A stretch of 64,000 bases of DNA from JAAXHV01 sp965207165 (GTDB lineage: Bacteria > Pseudomonadota > Gammaproteobacteria > Eutrophobiales > Eutrophobiaceae), in contig OZ242265.1 in NCBI GenBank assembly GCA_965207165.1, positions 2,790,001-2,854,000 of the forward strand, read 5' to 3'. The position numbers and the translations under genes are program-made. Shown piece after piece: positions 42,530 through 51,571 of this stretch. The stretch's first letter is position 1. The number at the start of each line of letters is the position of its first letter. The notes beneath the pieces are model-generated. The model saw only the letters and a program-made list of their open reading frames with translations, searched no databases and was not told the origin of the DNA.

Positions 42530-42773
42530 CCCGTTCTTCCCTGAACTTTCTCAGCATTTCATCAAGTGATAACGTCACAAATTCACCGCGCTCGGCTTGA
42601 GCTGCACCCTCGGCCAAATGGGTACGTAATGCAGCCAACTTGCTCTTGCGTTCTTCCAACGTCCGCAGAGCATCACGCACCACTTCACTGGCGCTACCAT
42701 AGCGGCCACTGGCAATTTCATTTTTTATGAACACTTCCCAATGTTCACCAAGACTGAGACTCGTCGTTGCCAT
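42513..42773 (-). CDS. parD: ParD-type antitoxin
   Basis: Read from ATG 42773, the protein has 86 residues. The N-terminal ribbon-helix-helix (MATTSLSLGEHWEVFIKNEIASGRYGSASEVVRDALRTLEER) binds DNA and the helical C-terminal tail (AEGAAQAERGEFVTLSLDEMLRKFREERD) wraps the toxin. The nearby TTG start at 42794 lies within the operator and is unlikely. Autoregulation through the upstream palindrome is the family pattern. Confidence 0.93.
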   Translation of the reverse strand: MATTSLSLGEHWEVFIKNEIASGRYGSASEVVRDALRTLEERKSKLAALRTHLAEGAAQAERGEFVTLSLDEMLRKFREERDGKII

Positions 42774-42786
42774 CAAAATACCCGGT

Positions 42787-42803
42787 TTATTCAATTTGAA
42801 TAA
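42787..42803 (-). promoter_or_regulatory. Palindromic operator of the ParDE module
   Basis: TTATTCAATTTGAATAA has perfect eight-base arms around a central T and lies 14 bases before the parD start codon. Its place and symmetry suit binding of a ribbon-helix-helix dimer, as in autoregulated ParDE operons. Binding is inferred. Confidence 0.6.
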
Positions 42804-42986
42804 ATATGAATATACAACAAATTAACAGGTTTGAATACTTCTGTGTCAGAGGTAACATCGGTATTGCAATGTCAAAATCCCCCCGCGCTCGGCAATCAGT
42901 TCATTCATGTCGGGTCTGCCGGTAAAGTAATGATCATTTTGTTACAATAATTCTGTTATTCAACTACGAAATGGCGAGGAACTGTT

Positions 42987-43574
42987 ATGGCAATCATTGA
43001 CCCATTAGAACGCGAACAGGCACCGGAACTGGAAGATCACTTCACCGTATGGGATGAGCGCATGGGCTACCTGCCGAATGCGCTGATGACCATGGCGCGC
43101 AAACCGAAGATGGTGCAGGCGCTGGCGCAACTTTCCGAGGCCGTTCATAACGATTGCAGCCTGTCGCCTGACGTAAGGGGACTGGTCGGACAGATGGCGA
43201 GCAAAGTACACGGTTGCCAGTATTGCCTTGCCCACACTGCAGCCAACTCTGAACGTTACGGCGTTGCCGTTGAGAAGATCGCGCGCATGTGGGAGTTCGA
43301 GACCAGCGACCTGTTCACCGATGCCGAGCGCGCGGCCCTGCGTTTTGCCGCGGCATCAGCCTCCGTACCCAACGCGGTCGATGAGACCCTGGCCGCGGAC
43401 CTGAAACGGCATTTCAACGATACGGAAATCGTCGAGATCATGGGAATTATCTGTTATTACGGCTGGTGGAACCGCTGGAACCCCTCACTCGCGACAACAC
43501 TGGAAGCTCATCCCCGTGGATTCGCCGAACAGCACCTCGACGCGACGAAATGGAACATCGGCACTCATGGTTGA
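42987..43574 (+). CDS. Carboxymuconolactone decarboxylase / AhpD-family protein
   Basis: This 195-residue protein has the AhpD/CMD core: LSPDVRGLVGQMASKVHGCQYCLAHTAANSERYGV, with the redox CxxC and the following His typical of alkylhydroperoxidase D-like proteins. The family includes decarboxylases and peroxidatic thiol enzymes; CxxC favours the second type. The start follows GAGGAA by six bases. It is not obviously in an operon; it is convergent with the SnoaL-like gene at 43661. The N-terminal region ends in HFTVWDERMGYLPNALMTMARKPKMV, as in CMD-domain proteins of this length. Confidence 0.85.
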   Translation: MAIIDPLEREQAPELEDHFTVWDERMGYLPNALMTMARKPKMVQALAQLSEAVHNDCSLSPDVRGLVGQMASKVHGCQYCLAHTAANSERYGVAVEKIARMWEFETSDLFTDAERAALRFAAASASVPNAVDETLAADLKRHFNDTEIVEIMGIICYYGWWNRWNPSLATTLEAHPRGFAEQHLDATKWNIGTHG

Positions 43575-43660
43575 AAATAACATCTGCTCCGTGCCCGAAT
43601 GGTCGGGCAGACCGGATGCAGTTCTTTACCGGGACGTCTGATTTGGCATAAACGTACTGA

Positions 43661-44095
43661 TTATTCTACATCGAGCACGCCGAGTTCGATCAGCATGCCC
43701 AGTTCGTCGCGGCAGACCCATTCTTCTGCAATTTTGCCATCTTCAATCCTGAAGTTTGCGATAGCGGACCAACCTACCGTTTTCCCGGCCACCTCGTGAT
43801 AGCCGATGCGGCTTTTCCAGTTGTCTCGGTGAACAGCCAGGTGGCTTAACCGGCAGGAGATGCGATCATCGGAGCCGAACATCTCGTAAATTGTCGTTTT
43901 TATTGAACTGTAGCTGTCAATGACCCTCGAAAGACCGGCCTTGAAATCTTCGATACCGACGATGGGTTTCGCCACTTCCGGCCGGTGGATAATACAATCG
44001 TCGGTGTAGTATTCACCCAGCAGGTCGATATTGAATTTATCAACAACCTCCGCGAAATAGCCCCTTACGATTTCTTTATTCTCTTCAACTGACAT
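43661..44095 (-). CDS. SnoaL-like NTF2-fold protein
   Basis: From the ATG at 44095 the product is 144 residues. It has the SnoaL/NTF2-like pattern: EIVRGYFAEVVDKFNIDLLGEYYTDDCIIHRPEVAKPIVGIEDFKAGLSRVIDSY, then YHEVAGKTVGWSAIANFRIEDGKIAEEWVCRDELGMLIELGVL. The WVCRDELGMLIELG end is characteristic of ester-cyclase-like members. Reaction unknown; related proteins are cyclases, isomerases or scaffolds. It is the last gene of the AlkB-Rieske-ferredoxin operon on the minus strand, so it may process the oxygenated product. Confidence 0.85.
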   Translation of the reverse strand: MSVEENKEIVRGYFAEVVDKFNIDLLGEYYTDDCIIHRPEVAKPIVGIEDFKAGLSRVIDSYSSIKTTIYEMFGSDDRISCRLSHLAVHRDNWKSRIGYHEVAGKTVGWSAIANFRIEDGKIAEEWVCRDELGMLIELGVLDVE

Positions 44096-44136
44096 TTTGT
44101 AGTCCTGCCTCTGGTAAACCCGTATTTCGCCCACTA

Positions 44137-44469
44137 TTACTGTTCGATCGACTCTTCTCTTTTGCGCAAATCGACTACTACATCACTCTTCAACATGCTT
44201 TGACAGGCCAGTATATATCCGGCCGCGAGTTGTTTGCGGGTCAGTGTATAGGAAAAGTCAAGGATCGGTTTGATTTTGCCTTCAATCAACCTGCACCTGC
44301 AGGTACCGCAGGTACCTACGGTGCACTGGTGTGGAAAGGCGATATTCTGATCCAGGGCTGCCTGCAGGAGTGTTCTGTTGCGCGGCACATTGAATTTCTT
44401 TTGGGGGTGTTGAATTAGCGCTGTATACGATTCCTTCCGCTTCAGGATGTCTTTAATCCAGCCTGTCAT
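44137..44469 (-). CDS. Plant-type [2Fe-2S] ferredoxin
   Basis: Read from ATG 44469, this 110-residue electron carrier has the plant-type cluster pattern: C49, C54 and C57 in HQCTVGTCGTCRC and C89 in YILACQS. Its role should be to pass electrons to the Rieske oxygenase or AlkB-type hydroxylase encoded just upstream in the same operon. The alpha subunit gene ends 61 bases before its start. No NAD(P)H reductase is in the operon; the closest candidate is at 16911-18128. Confidence 0.92.
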   Translation of the reverse strand: MTGWIKDILKRKESYTALIQHPQKKFNVPRNRTLLQAALDQNIAFPHQCTVGTCGTCRCRLIEGKIKPILDFSYTLTRKQLAAGYILACQSMLKSDVVVDLRKREESIEQ

Positions 44470-44530
44470 GGCTAAATAAGGCACATGTCAAAAAGCATTG
44501 AGCACAGTACAACCATGAAGTCGATGTCTG

Positions 44531-45793
44531 TTATGAGGCCCCAGCTTCAATTTGCATCGTGTTGCGGTAATATTCCCAAAAACCGATGACTGCCGATTCC
44601 GTCACCAGGTGTTCCGTATCTTCCGCTTTGCCGCCCCCCATGCCGATATAGGATGATTTTTCCTGGTCACGAATAATTGCTTCATGCACTATTTCCACGG
44701 CTTCACCGTCTTCCATCGAGATCAGGCCGGCAGGGCCTATCAGGTTGCCTTGCTTGTTCCTGATGTTCTGCATTTCCTCATCATCATCTTCATAACCGAA
44801 CTGGGTCCATACCAGTTCAAACTGCCCCGGTCCTTTTGTGACGGTCTGTCTCACTGCCAGCGTGTTGGCAATCTGCTGCAGGACCAGGTTTGGAAATGTA
44901 GTCAATATGACCAGGGTCACGCCGTCGTCAAACTCTTTCCTGCCTGCCAGCAGGGACGGGTCTTTCAGGGTGAATTCGGCATTGAACGTCCTGAGCCCGT
45001 CATACCCCTCTGTTTTACCTTCGTCGGTACCCTGTGATGCGGTCAGAACCGTGTGGCGTTTTTTATCATCCATCCAGCTGCCGCCTTTTTGTGTTGACCG
45101 GTAGAGGCCGAAGGTCGTATGAAACAGGTGCAACAAACTGGCGTGGTAAGGATCGCGGGTATTTTCCGCGTACAATTTCCAGTTTCCCCGGACCAGTTGC
45201 CGCTCATCACCAAGCACCTTGATCGGGCTGTGACATATCCGTTCTATATGACTGACGATCACGGCACCCAGGTAATCCCGTAAGGACTCGACCTTGTCTG
45301 AAAATGTAGCGAAAATCAGGTGGCCCACCGTATCGACGCGCAACGTGTCCAGCCCGTGTTGTTCCATCCTGAACCCTTCCGGCATCCCGCCCCGGCCACC
45401 TAGTCCGCGCCGGAACGGTACCCCGATCAATTTTCCCTGCATATCATACTTCCATTGATGGTAGACGCACTCCAATTCGTCGATGTTGCCCCTGGCGCTG
45501 CGACAGACCAGGGCGCCCCTGTGGGCGCAACGGTTGGTCATCACGTTAATGCCGCCCTCCCTGTCCCGGGTGACAATCACCGGCGTATCGCCGATATAAG
45601 TTGCCTTGAAATCACCGGGATCCGGTATCTCCGCGGTCAGACCGATAAAGGACCAGTTATCGCCCCGAAAGATCCTTTCCTGCTCCACCTCGTAGATTTT
45701 GGCGTCCGTGAAAACGCCATAAGGCACATGACCGGCCTCATCATCTATCGGCCAGTACAACGAGCCGTTTGTCGTATCGTTCACTGCATTCAT
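44531..45793 (-). CDS. Rieske dioxygenase alpha (large) subunit, second pair
   Basis: This 420-residue subunit has the Rieske site (C89-x-H91 in NRCAHRG; C109-x2-H112 in CVYHQW) and the iron site (D214-x2-H217-x4-H222 in RDPYHASLLH). It is a paralogue of the alpha subunit at 29300-30535, with the same domain order. The start at 45793 has GGAG six to seven bases ahead; an alternative ATG at 45808 overlaps the beta stop codon. It should bind oxygen and substrate in a hexamer with the beta subunit encoded upstream. Ferredoxin follows at once. The substrate remains unknown. Confidence 0.93.
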   Translation of the reverse strand: MNAVNDTTNGSLYWPIDDEAGHVPYGVFTDAKIYEVEQERIFRGDNWSFIGLTAEIPDPGDFKATYIGDTPVIVTRDREGGINVMTNRCAHRGALVCRSARGNIDELECVYHQWKYDMQGKLIGVPFRRGLGGRGGMPEGFRMEQHGLDTLRVDTVGHLIFATFSDKVESLRDYLGAVIVSHIERICHSPIKVLGDERQLVRGNWKLYAENTRDPYHASLLHLFHTTFGLYRSTQKGGSWMDDKKRHTVLTASQGTDEGKTEGYDGLRTFNAEFTLKDPSLLAGRKEFDDGVTLVILTTFPNLVLQQIANTLAVRQTVTKGPGQFELVWTQFGYEDDDEEMQNIRNKQGNLIGPAGLISMEDGEAVEIVHEAIIRDQEKSSYIGMGGGKAEDTEHLVTESAVIGFWEYYRNTMQIEAGAS

Positions 45794-45807
45794 GGGTTTC
45801 TCCGGCA

Positions 45808-46296
45808 TCAAATCGGGGTCACCAGCAAACTCTTGATTTGATGGGTGTCAAATATGGCGATTTTCTCCTGGAATTTTAAAACGTCTCCATCCGCTACGAT
45901 CTTATCCACGTATTTACCTGCATTATAAATCTCCGTCGCGCCGTCGGTTTTCGTCTGCATAACCAGGTAATTGCTCTGTACGCTGATCACTCCATCTTTC
46001 AGGTCCTTGATGAGAATGTTACTGAGCACATGCCGATAATTGTGTTCGGCGTAGACGTTTGCGTTGCGCAAGGACACAATCCTGTCTTCAAGCATTCCCT
46101 TGCTGTCGCAGAAGATAGCGGCGGCAGGCAGGTCACGATCATGGTTCTCCCTTGAAATAATTTTATATACGCAATTCTCCGTAAAAAAATCGGGCCACTG
46201 TTCCAGCCTGTCATCGTCAATACATTCCACGTAACGACCCTGCAGTCGCTCCACATGGTAATGTAATTCCATCTCGGTCAGCTTGTTCAGTTCCAT
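45808..46296 (-). CDS. Rieske dioxygenase beta (small) subunit, second pair
   Basis: This 162-residue NTF2-fold subunit matches the beta subunit at 28776-29264 in layout: LQGRYVECIDDDRLEQWPDFFTENCVYKIISREN, IVSLRNANVYAEHNYRHVLSNILI and VQSNYLVMQTKTDGATEIYNAGKYVDKI. The start overlaps the end of the AlkB-type gene by 10 bases. The alpha subunit gene starts close to its stop. These overlaps indicate tight coupling of hydroxylase, beta and alpha translation. The protein has no cofactor of its own in this family. Confidence 0.92.
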   Translation of the reverse strand: MELNKLTEMELHYHVERLQGRYVECIDDDRLEQWPDFFTENCVYKIISRENHDRDLPAAAIFCDSKGMLEDRIVSLRNANVYAEHNYRHVLSNILIKDLKDGVISVQSNYLVMQTKTDGATEIYNAGKYVDKIVADGDVLKFQEKIAIFDTHQIKSLLVTPI

Positions 46297-47363
46297 CCTG
46301 CTACCCGGTTCGCCTCTTTTGCCAGTTGTAATTCCGCCGCCGTTGCATGGTTTTCATCCCACCGCCTGATGTGCTCCCGCATGCGTTTATGCCATAAAGG
46401 GGGCACCAGGGCCAATAAGAAATACCCGTAGGCGCTACCGACCCGCGCCGCATCCGGGTAAGGTGTGAGTTCCCAGTAAGGCACCGTGGGATCCGTATGG
46501 TGCTGTGAATGCGTTACGATCTCGAAGGTAAGAACGCGCGACAGGGGACGGATGTGGTTCCAGGCGTGGCGTATCTCGATGGGTGTGTCCGGCACGCGTA
46601 TCAGACCGTAATGTTGTACGTAACTGAAGACACAGACTATACATTGTCCTATTAAAGAGATAAGCAAAACGCTGATGCCGGCAAACAGGCTCACACTCAA
46701 ACAGAAAAACAGAAACAGTGCCAGGTAACCGGCAACCGCCCATAAGACTATGTTGCCGGGAGACCAGTGACTCATTCCCTTATTGGCGAAACGCTGCTTT
46801 TCCATGTTCCAGGGTTCAGTATGAAAAAACGGGAGCAGCCGGGCAATAAAGGCGTATACGGATTCACCCCGGAATGGCGTATCGATATCATTTCTTGTCG
46901 AGGTCTCAATGTGGTGGCCTTTGCGGTGCTCCAGCTCCACGTCCCCCGAAATCAGGGTAACTGCAAATAAATCACCAACAAAGCGGGAGATGCTTTCATG
47001 GCGATGAAATAATTCGTGGGAAATGGGTAAACCCACCGCGGCCGTAATACCAGCTACCGAAATAATCGTGCCCAACCATTCCCACCACTGGTAGTCTGTC
47101 TGCAGGAACCACCAGAGGCCGTACCAGAGAAATAACCAGGGGATCAGTTGAATATACAGCATGAACAACGCACCCGCCGGCCGCATATCGCGTTTGCGCA
47201 AATCGTCTTCAAGGAAATATTCCACGCCCGCCACCAGCGGAAAAAGAAGTACGCCGAACCAGCAACCTGCCCCGCCCAGCATCACGCCCAGGGTGGTAAT
47301 AATAAAAAAACCACCCGGCCATACATAACGCAGATAATCTGTCACCCTCACCCCCTGCAACAC
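46287..47363 (-). CDS. AlkB-type integral-membrane hydroxylase (2)
   Basis: This 358-residue membrane enzyme has three histidine boxes: HELFHRHE (116-123), EHRKGHH (145-151) and HSQHH (285-289), plus VQHYGLIR. These are the diiron ligands of alkane/xylene monooxygenases. The last box is THSQHHTDP rather than the usual RHSDHHA. There are about six hydrophobic segments. The first codon is probably GTG at 47363, though GTG at a later position is possible. It heads an operon with Rieske beta, alpha, ferredoxin and SnoaL-like genes. The two oxygenases may act in sequence on one compound. It lacks the C-terminal extension of the protein at 6050-8467. Confidence 0.9.
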   Translation of the reverse strand: MLQGVRVTDYLRYVWPGGFFIITTLGVMLGGAGCWFGVLLFPLVAGVEYFLEDDLRKRDMRPAGALFMLYIQLIPWLFLWYGLWWFLQTDYQWWEWLGTIISVAGITAAVGLPISHELFHRHESISRFVGDLFAVTLISGDVELEHRKGHHIETSTRNDIDTPFRGESVYAFIARLLPFFHTEPWNMEKQRFANKGMSHWSPGNIVLWAVAGYLALFLFFCLSVSLFAGISVLLISLIGQCIVCVFSYVQHYGLIRVPDTPIEIRHAWNHIRPLSRVLTFEIVTHSQHHTDPTVPYWELTPYPDAARVGSAYGYFLLALVPPLWHKRMREHIRRWDENHATAAELQLAKEANRVAGWN

Positions 47364-47672
47364 CGTTGATCTGACTGAGATCGGAATGTTGTTTCATGCC
47401 CTGATACGATATTAACCGAAACCCATTGGTGCCGATATATAAAATTTTATCATCAATAAGAATGCCCAGGTATCTATGGAGCAACCCGCCAGCCAACCTG
47501 TCCGGGTTGTTTTGCCGCTTTTTTATTTCCGCTGCATTAATCAAATCAATCACGGAACAGATTACGGCATCATCGTGCAGGTACAGGCTCGACCTGTTAC
47601 AATTTACCCGAAGATGCGGTATCCGACCACGGATGCCAAAATTTGAATTTATATACCTGTAAGGAGCAAAAC

Positions 47673-48080
47673 ATGGCCAAAATTGAAGGCGGTTGCCTGT
47701 GCGGCAACATTCGGTACAAGAGTGAAACTGAACCCCTGGCAACGGTGATTTGTCACTGCATCAACTGCCAGAAACAAAGCGGCGGGGCATACTCATTAAA
47801 TTTAGTCATGCCGAAAGGTTCGCTGGATATCCAGGGTGAAATGACCACCTACGTGGATACCGGGGACAGCGGAAGCACGCTGGACCGCAACTTCTGCGGC
47901 CGCTGCGGGTCCGCAATCAGCAGCGAACCTTCGGTAATGGATACCGTCACAGTACTCAAGGTGGGCTCCCTGGATGATACTTCCTGGATCAAACCTGTCA
48001 TGGAGATCTACTGCGACAGCGCCCAGCCATGGACCCGGGAGCACGTGGAGATGCAATCCCATCCGAAGATGATGCCGTAG
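47673..48080 (+). CDS. GFA-family (glutathione-dependent formaldehyde-activating-like) zinc protein
   Basis: From ATG 47673, with AAGGAG six bases upstream, the product is 135 residues. It has the GFA zinc motifs: GGCLCGNIRY, ICHCINCQKQSGG and FCGRCGSAI, which place seven Cys at the two metal positions. The family includes S-(hydroxymethyl)glutathione synthase-like and centromere-like proteins; few members have a proven reaction. It is divergent from the AlkB-Rieske operon, 309 bases apart, and upstream of the TonB receptor. Bases 47364-47672 between them hold no gene I can support. Confidence 0.88.
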   Translation: MAKIEGGCLCGNIRYKSETEPLATVICHCINCQKQSGGAYSLNLVMPKGSLDIQGEMTTYVDTGDSGSTLDRNFCGRCGSAISSEPSVMDTVTVLKVGSLDDTSWIKPVMEIYCDSAQPWTREHVEMQSHPKMMP

Positions 48081-48268
48081 CAGTTACTCCTTTACCTGGC
48101 GGTGATTGGTTCTTTTCGTCCCGGGGTGGTTAAAATTATCCACCACAGGAAGCTGGACGTATACAATTCTTTCATATAACATATTGATTTTATTATATCT
48201 ATAATATCACTTGCCTGATTGGTACGTTTCCTGCTTGGTAATACCGTTCCACTCAGGGGGAGTACACG

Positions 48269-50335
48269 ATGGGAAAACTTCACTTTGCCGGGTTTGCGGT
48301 TGCCGCAGGCATATTGCTCATTACAACGTCCGCCTACGCCGTTACCGACCTCGACGAAATTATCGTTACCGCAACCCGCCAGAACCAGTCACTGGCGGAT
48401 GTCTCCAGCGCGGTCAGCGTGGTGGAGAAAGATGCTATCCAGGCCGGCCGCCAGCAACTGGGCCTGGACGAATCGCTGACCCGGGTACCCGGCATCTTCT
48501 TCCAGAACCGTTATAACTTCAGCCAGGACTTGCGCGTCGCGATCCGGGGCTTCGGCGCCCGGGCAAATTTCGGTATCCGCGGCATCAAGGTGTTCGTCGA
48601 TGACCTTCCGGCGACATTGGCCGACGGGCAGAGCGGGGTCGACGATATCGATATCGGATCGGTCGGCCGCATCGAAATTATCCGTGGACCGTCTTCCGCG
48701 TTGTACGGCAGCGCCTCCGGCGGCGTCATGAGCCTTTACACCGAGGACGGGCCGGATACGCCGTTCGCCGAGGCCAGGGTAACTCTGGGCGAGTACGACC
48801 ACCAGAAATACCAACTCAAGTTCGGCGGGCAAACGGGCAAACTGAATTACCTGGTAAACGGTTCCTACATGGAGAGCGACGGTTACCGGGAGAATTCCAG
48901 GGTGGAACACGGCCTGGTGAACAGCAAACTCCGCTACGAATTTGATGAAGACTCCGATCTGACCCTGATCTTCAACCTGGTGGATTCGCCCCAGGCCGAT
49001 GATTCCGGCGGTATCTCGCAGGCCAACGTGGATATGGACAGACGCCAGGCGCAGCCGAGAAATCTCAGCTCCAACGCCGGGGAAGAACTGGAACAACAGA
49101 AGGTCGGCTGGCTCTACCGCAAGCAGTTCGGTGAGAACCACGAGATCAGGGTGCGCAACTACTACCTGTGGCGCGACTTCATGGCCTTTCTGCCCATCGG
49201 TTCCCATATCCGGTTTGTGCCCGATGACGGAGTGGTCGAGTTCGACCGGTTCTTTTTTGGCGGCGGTGGGCAATACACCTATACGGGAGAACTGATGGGC
49301 CGTCCCAATCAATTCACCGCGGGCTTCGATATCGACATCCAGGAAGACGATCGGCAACGTTATTCCAATGATGCCGGGATTCAAGGCGCATTATCCTTTG
49401 ACCAGTTGGAAGAAGCGGAGGCTTATGGATTTTACATCCGCAACAGTCTTGCCATTTCCGATTCCCTGCAACTTACGCTGGGTGGCCGTTACGATGTTGT
49501 GGACCTGTCCGTTGAAGACCGGTTCCTGGCCAACGCGGACCAGTCCGGTGAACTGGACTTCGAGGAATTCAGTCCAAGCGCCGGTTTGACCTGGGGCGCG
49601 ACGGATTCAGTCAGTTTCTATTTCAACTATGCGACCGGGTTTGAAACGCCCACTTTTACCGAACTGGCCAATCCGGCAAGAAACCTTGATGTAAGTCTTG
49701 GCGGATTCGCCTCTGTAGATGCCCAGAACGCGGAAAGCTTTGAAATCGGCGCCCGCGGTCTTATCGGGGAGCGTGTTTATTTCGACATCGCCGGGTTCAT
49801 CATGGAAGTGGAAGACGAGGTGGTCAGCGTCGCCAATATCGGCAATCGTACATTTTTCCGGAATGCCGATACCGACCGTAACGGCATTGAAGCCGCCATC
49901 GTCGTGGACATCCTGGAAGGCCTGCAGCTCACCGCATCCTATACTTATTCCGATTTCGAGTTCGACAGCTTTCCGACCAACATGGCTGCGGAAGGGAAGA
50001 TGCTGCCGGGTATTCCCGAGAACCAGTTATTTGCGGAGCTTGCCTACCGCCACGATTCCGGTTTTTACCTGAGCTGGGACATCCTGGTGGTTGACGACCT
50101 GGCGATCAATAACGCCAATACCGCTATTTCCGATTCCTATGAAGTATCGAACCTGAGGGCGGGACACCGCCTGCAGATGGCAGGATTTGAGTTGTCTCCG
50201 TTTATCGGCATCAATAACCTGTTTGACACGAAATACATGTCCAACCTGCGCCTCAACGGTTTTGGCGGCAGGGTGTTGGAACCGGCGCCTACGCTGAACG
50301 TGTACGGCGGCGTATCGGTACGGGTGAATTACTGA
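48269..50335 (+). CDS. TonB-dependent outer-membrane receptor (2)
   Basis: This 688-residue receptor starts with a signal peptide (FAGFAVAAGILLITTSAYA), then a TonB-box-like DLDEIIVTATRQNQSLADVSS. The plug shows DLRVAIRGFGARANFGIRGIKVFVDDLP and IEIIRGPSSALYGSASGGVMSLYTEDGP. The barrel ends in NVYGGVSVRVNY, with a terminal aromatic. A strong GGGGGAG site lies before the ATG, and the 188-base upstream gap is AT-rich. Such a style (RGFGARANFGIRGIKVFVDDLPATLADGQS) occurs in siderophore- and metal-type receptors (FecA/PfeA-like). The substrate cannot be deduced. It is not in an obvious operon. Confidence 0.94.
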   Translation: MGKLHFAGFAVAAGILLITTSAYAVTDLDEIIVTATRQNQSLADVSSAVSVVEKDAIQAGRQQLGLDESLTRVPGIFFQNRYNFSQDLRVAIRGFGARANFGIRGIKVFVDDLPATLADGQSGVDDIDIGSVGRIEIIRGPSSALYGSASGGVMSLYTEDGPDTPFAEARVTLGEYDHQKYQLKFGGQTGKLNYLVNGSYMESDGYRENSRVEHGLVNSKLRYEFDEDSDLTLIFNLVDSPQADDSGGISQANVDMDRRQAQPRNLSSNAGEELEQQKVGWLYRKQFGENHEIRVRNYYLWRDFMAFLPIGSHIRFVPDDGVVEFDRFFFGGGGQYTYTGELMGRPNQFTAGFDIDIQEDDRQRYSNDAGIQGALSFDQLEEAEAYGFYIRNSLAISDSLQLTLGGRYDVVDLSVEDRFLANADQSGELDFEEFSPSAGLTWGATDSVSFYFNYATGFETPTFTELANPARNLDVSLGGFASVDAQNAESFEIGARGLIGERVYFDIAGFIMEVEDEVVSVANIGNRTFFRNADTDRNGIEAAIVVDILEGLQLTASYTYSDFEFDSFPTNMAAEGKMLPGIPENQLFAELAYRHDSGFYLSWDILVVDDLAINNANTAISDSYEVSNLRAGHRLQMAGFELSPFIGINNLFDTKYMSNLRLNGFGGRVLEPAPTLNVYGGVSVRVNY

Positions 50336-50487
50336 GTCGGCACAACACCGGCTTGTACGGAGCTTACCTGACAGTGGCATAACGGGTATCAACCCCGGTA
50401 AGCCACTCCCGCAGGTGTGGTAATAACCACTTTGCCGGAAGTCAATGGAAACGTGTTTTTCCAGGCCACTGACGGTATCATACGTCC

Positions 50488-51471
50488 ATGAAACACATTG
50501 AGATTACGCAACCCGGTGGCCCCGACGTCTTGCAAATGACTGAAGGTGACGCGCCCTCACCGGGCCGGAACCAGGTGCTGGTAAAGGTCGCCGCGGCCGG
50601 CATCAATCGTCCGGACGTGATGCAGCGGCAGGGTAAATATCCACCGCCTCCCGGCGCGTCCGCCATCCCCGGACTTGAAATAGCAGGCGAGGTGATCGAA
50701 GCCGGCGCTGATGCCGGCTGGCCGCGTCCGGGCGACCAGGTCTGCGCACTGGTCCCCGGCGGGGGTTACGCTGAATATGCCGTCGCCGATGCTCCAATCT
50801 GCCTGCCGGTACCCGTCGGGTTGACGGTTGTTGAAGCCGCCGCCTTGCCCGAAACCTTCTTTACCGTGTGGAGTAACCTGTTCGACCGGGCCGGGCTGAA
50901 GCAGGGAGAGACGGTACTGGTACACGGCGGCAGCAGCGGTATCGGCACTACCGCCATCCAGTTGGCAAAAGCGTTCGGCGCGACCGTGTTCACCACGGCC
51001 GGTAACGAAGAAAAATGCAGGGTTTGCCGGGAACTGGGTGCTGACCTCGCGATCAATTACAACGAGGAAGATTTTGTCGAGACATGCATGAACGCGACCG
51101 GCGGCAAGGGCGTGGACGTCATACTGGATATGGTCGCTGGCGACTACACCAACCGGAATATTGCCGTTGCAGCCGTGGAAGCCAGGTATGTCTTTATTGC
51201 GGGCCTCAGGGGCTTTTCAGCGGAGGTGTCCATCCGCTCCATCATGTTAAAACGCCTGGTCCTGACCGGGTCCACGCTGCGGCCGAGACCGGTCGGGTTC
51301 AAGGCGGCAATCGCAGCCGGGTTGAGGGAGCAGGTCTGGCCGCTGCTGGAATCCGGCCGGATTAAACCGGTCATTCACACGGTCCTGCCGTTGAGCAAGG
51401 CCAATGAAGGCCACAGGTTGATGGAATCAAGCCGGCACATCGGAAAAATCATGCTGGAAGTGCCTGGATAA
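50488..51471 (+). CDS. NAD(P)H-quinone oxidoreductase, MDR family (PIG3-type)
   Basis: This 327-residue cytoplasmic enzyme has the medium-chain dehydrogenase plan without the catalytic zinc ligands: HIEITQPGGPDVLQMTEGDAP, VLVKVAAAGINRPDVMQRQGKYPPPPGASAIPGLEIAGEV, and the nucleotide site VLVHGGSSGIGTTAIQLAKAFGATVF. That set matches quinone oxidoreductases related to human PIG3. The expected reaction is NADPH-dependent reduction of a quinone or enone. It is 152 bases after the TonB receptor and 100 bases before the ferredoxin, which has its own promoter. Confidence 0.92.
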   Translation: MKHIEITQPGGPDVLQMTEGDAPSPGRNQVLVKVAAAGINRPDVMQRQGKYPPPPGASAIPGLEIAGEVIEAGADAGWPRPGDQVCALVPGGGYAEYAVADAPICLPVPVGLTVVEAAALPETFFTVWSNLFDRAGLKQGETVLVHGGSSGIGTTAIQLAKAFGATVFTTAGNEEKCRVCRELGADLAINYNEEDFVETCMNATGGKGVDVILDMVAGDYTNRNIAVAAVEARYVFIAGLRGFSAEVSIRSIMLKRLVLTGSTLRPRPVGFKAAIAAGLREQVWPLLESGRIKPVIHTVLPLSKANEGHRLMESSRHIGKIMLEVPG

Positions 51472-51492
51472 ACAAAAATATTAAATTAATCG

Positions 51493-51521
51493 TTCAAGGA
51501 ACGCGCTGACTTCTCTATAAT
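51493..51521 (+). promoter_or_regulatory. Putative promoter of the ferredoxin gene
   Basis: TATAAT (51516-51521) follows TTCAAG (51493-51498) with a 17-base spacer, about 50 bases before the ATG at 51572. The -10 is a perfect match and the -35 weak. It likely starts a transcript covering ferredoxin, ureidoglycolate-lyase-like and molybdenum hydroxylase genes. Confidence 0.5.
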
Positions 51522-51571
51522 ACGCCCCTACCCAAAGCCGAATACAAAATAACACGTCTGGAGTTCAGGAA

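Noticed and set aside
48389..49384. 331-residue minus-strand frame under the second TonB receptor
   Set aside because: Antisense shadow of a clear receptor gene, with no recognisable family pattern.
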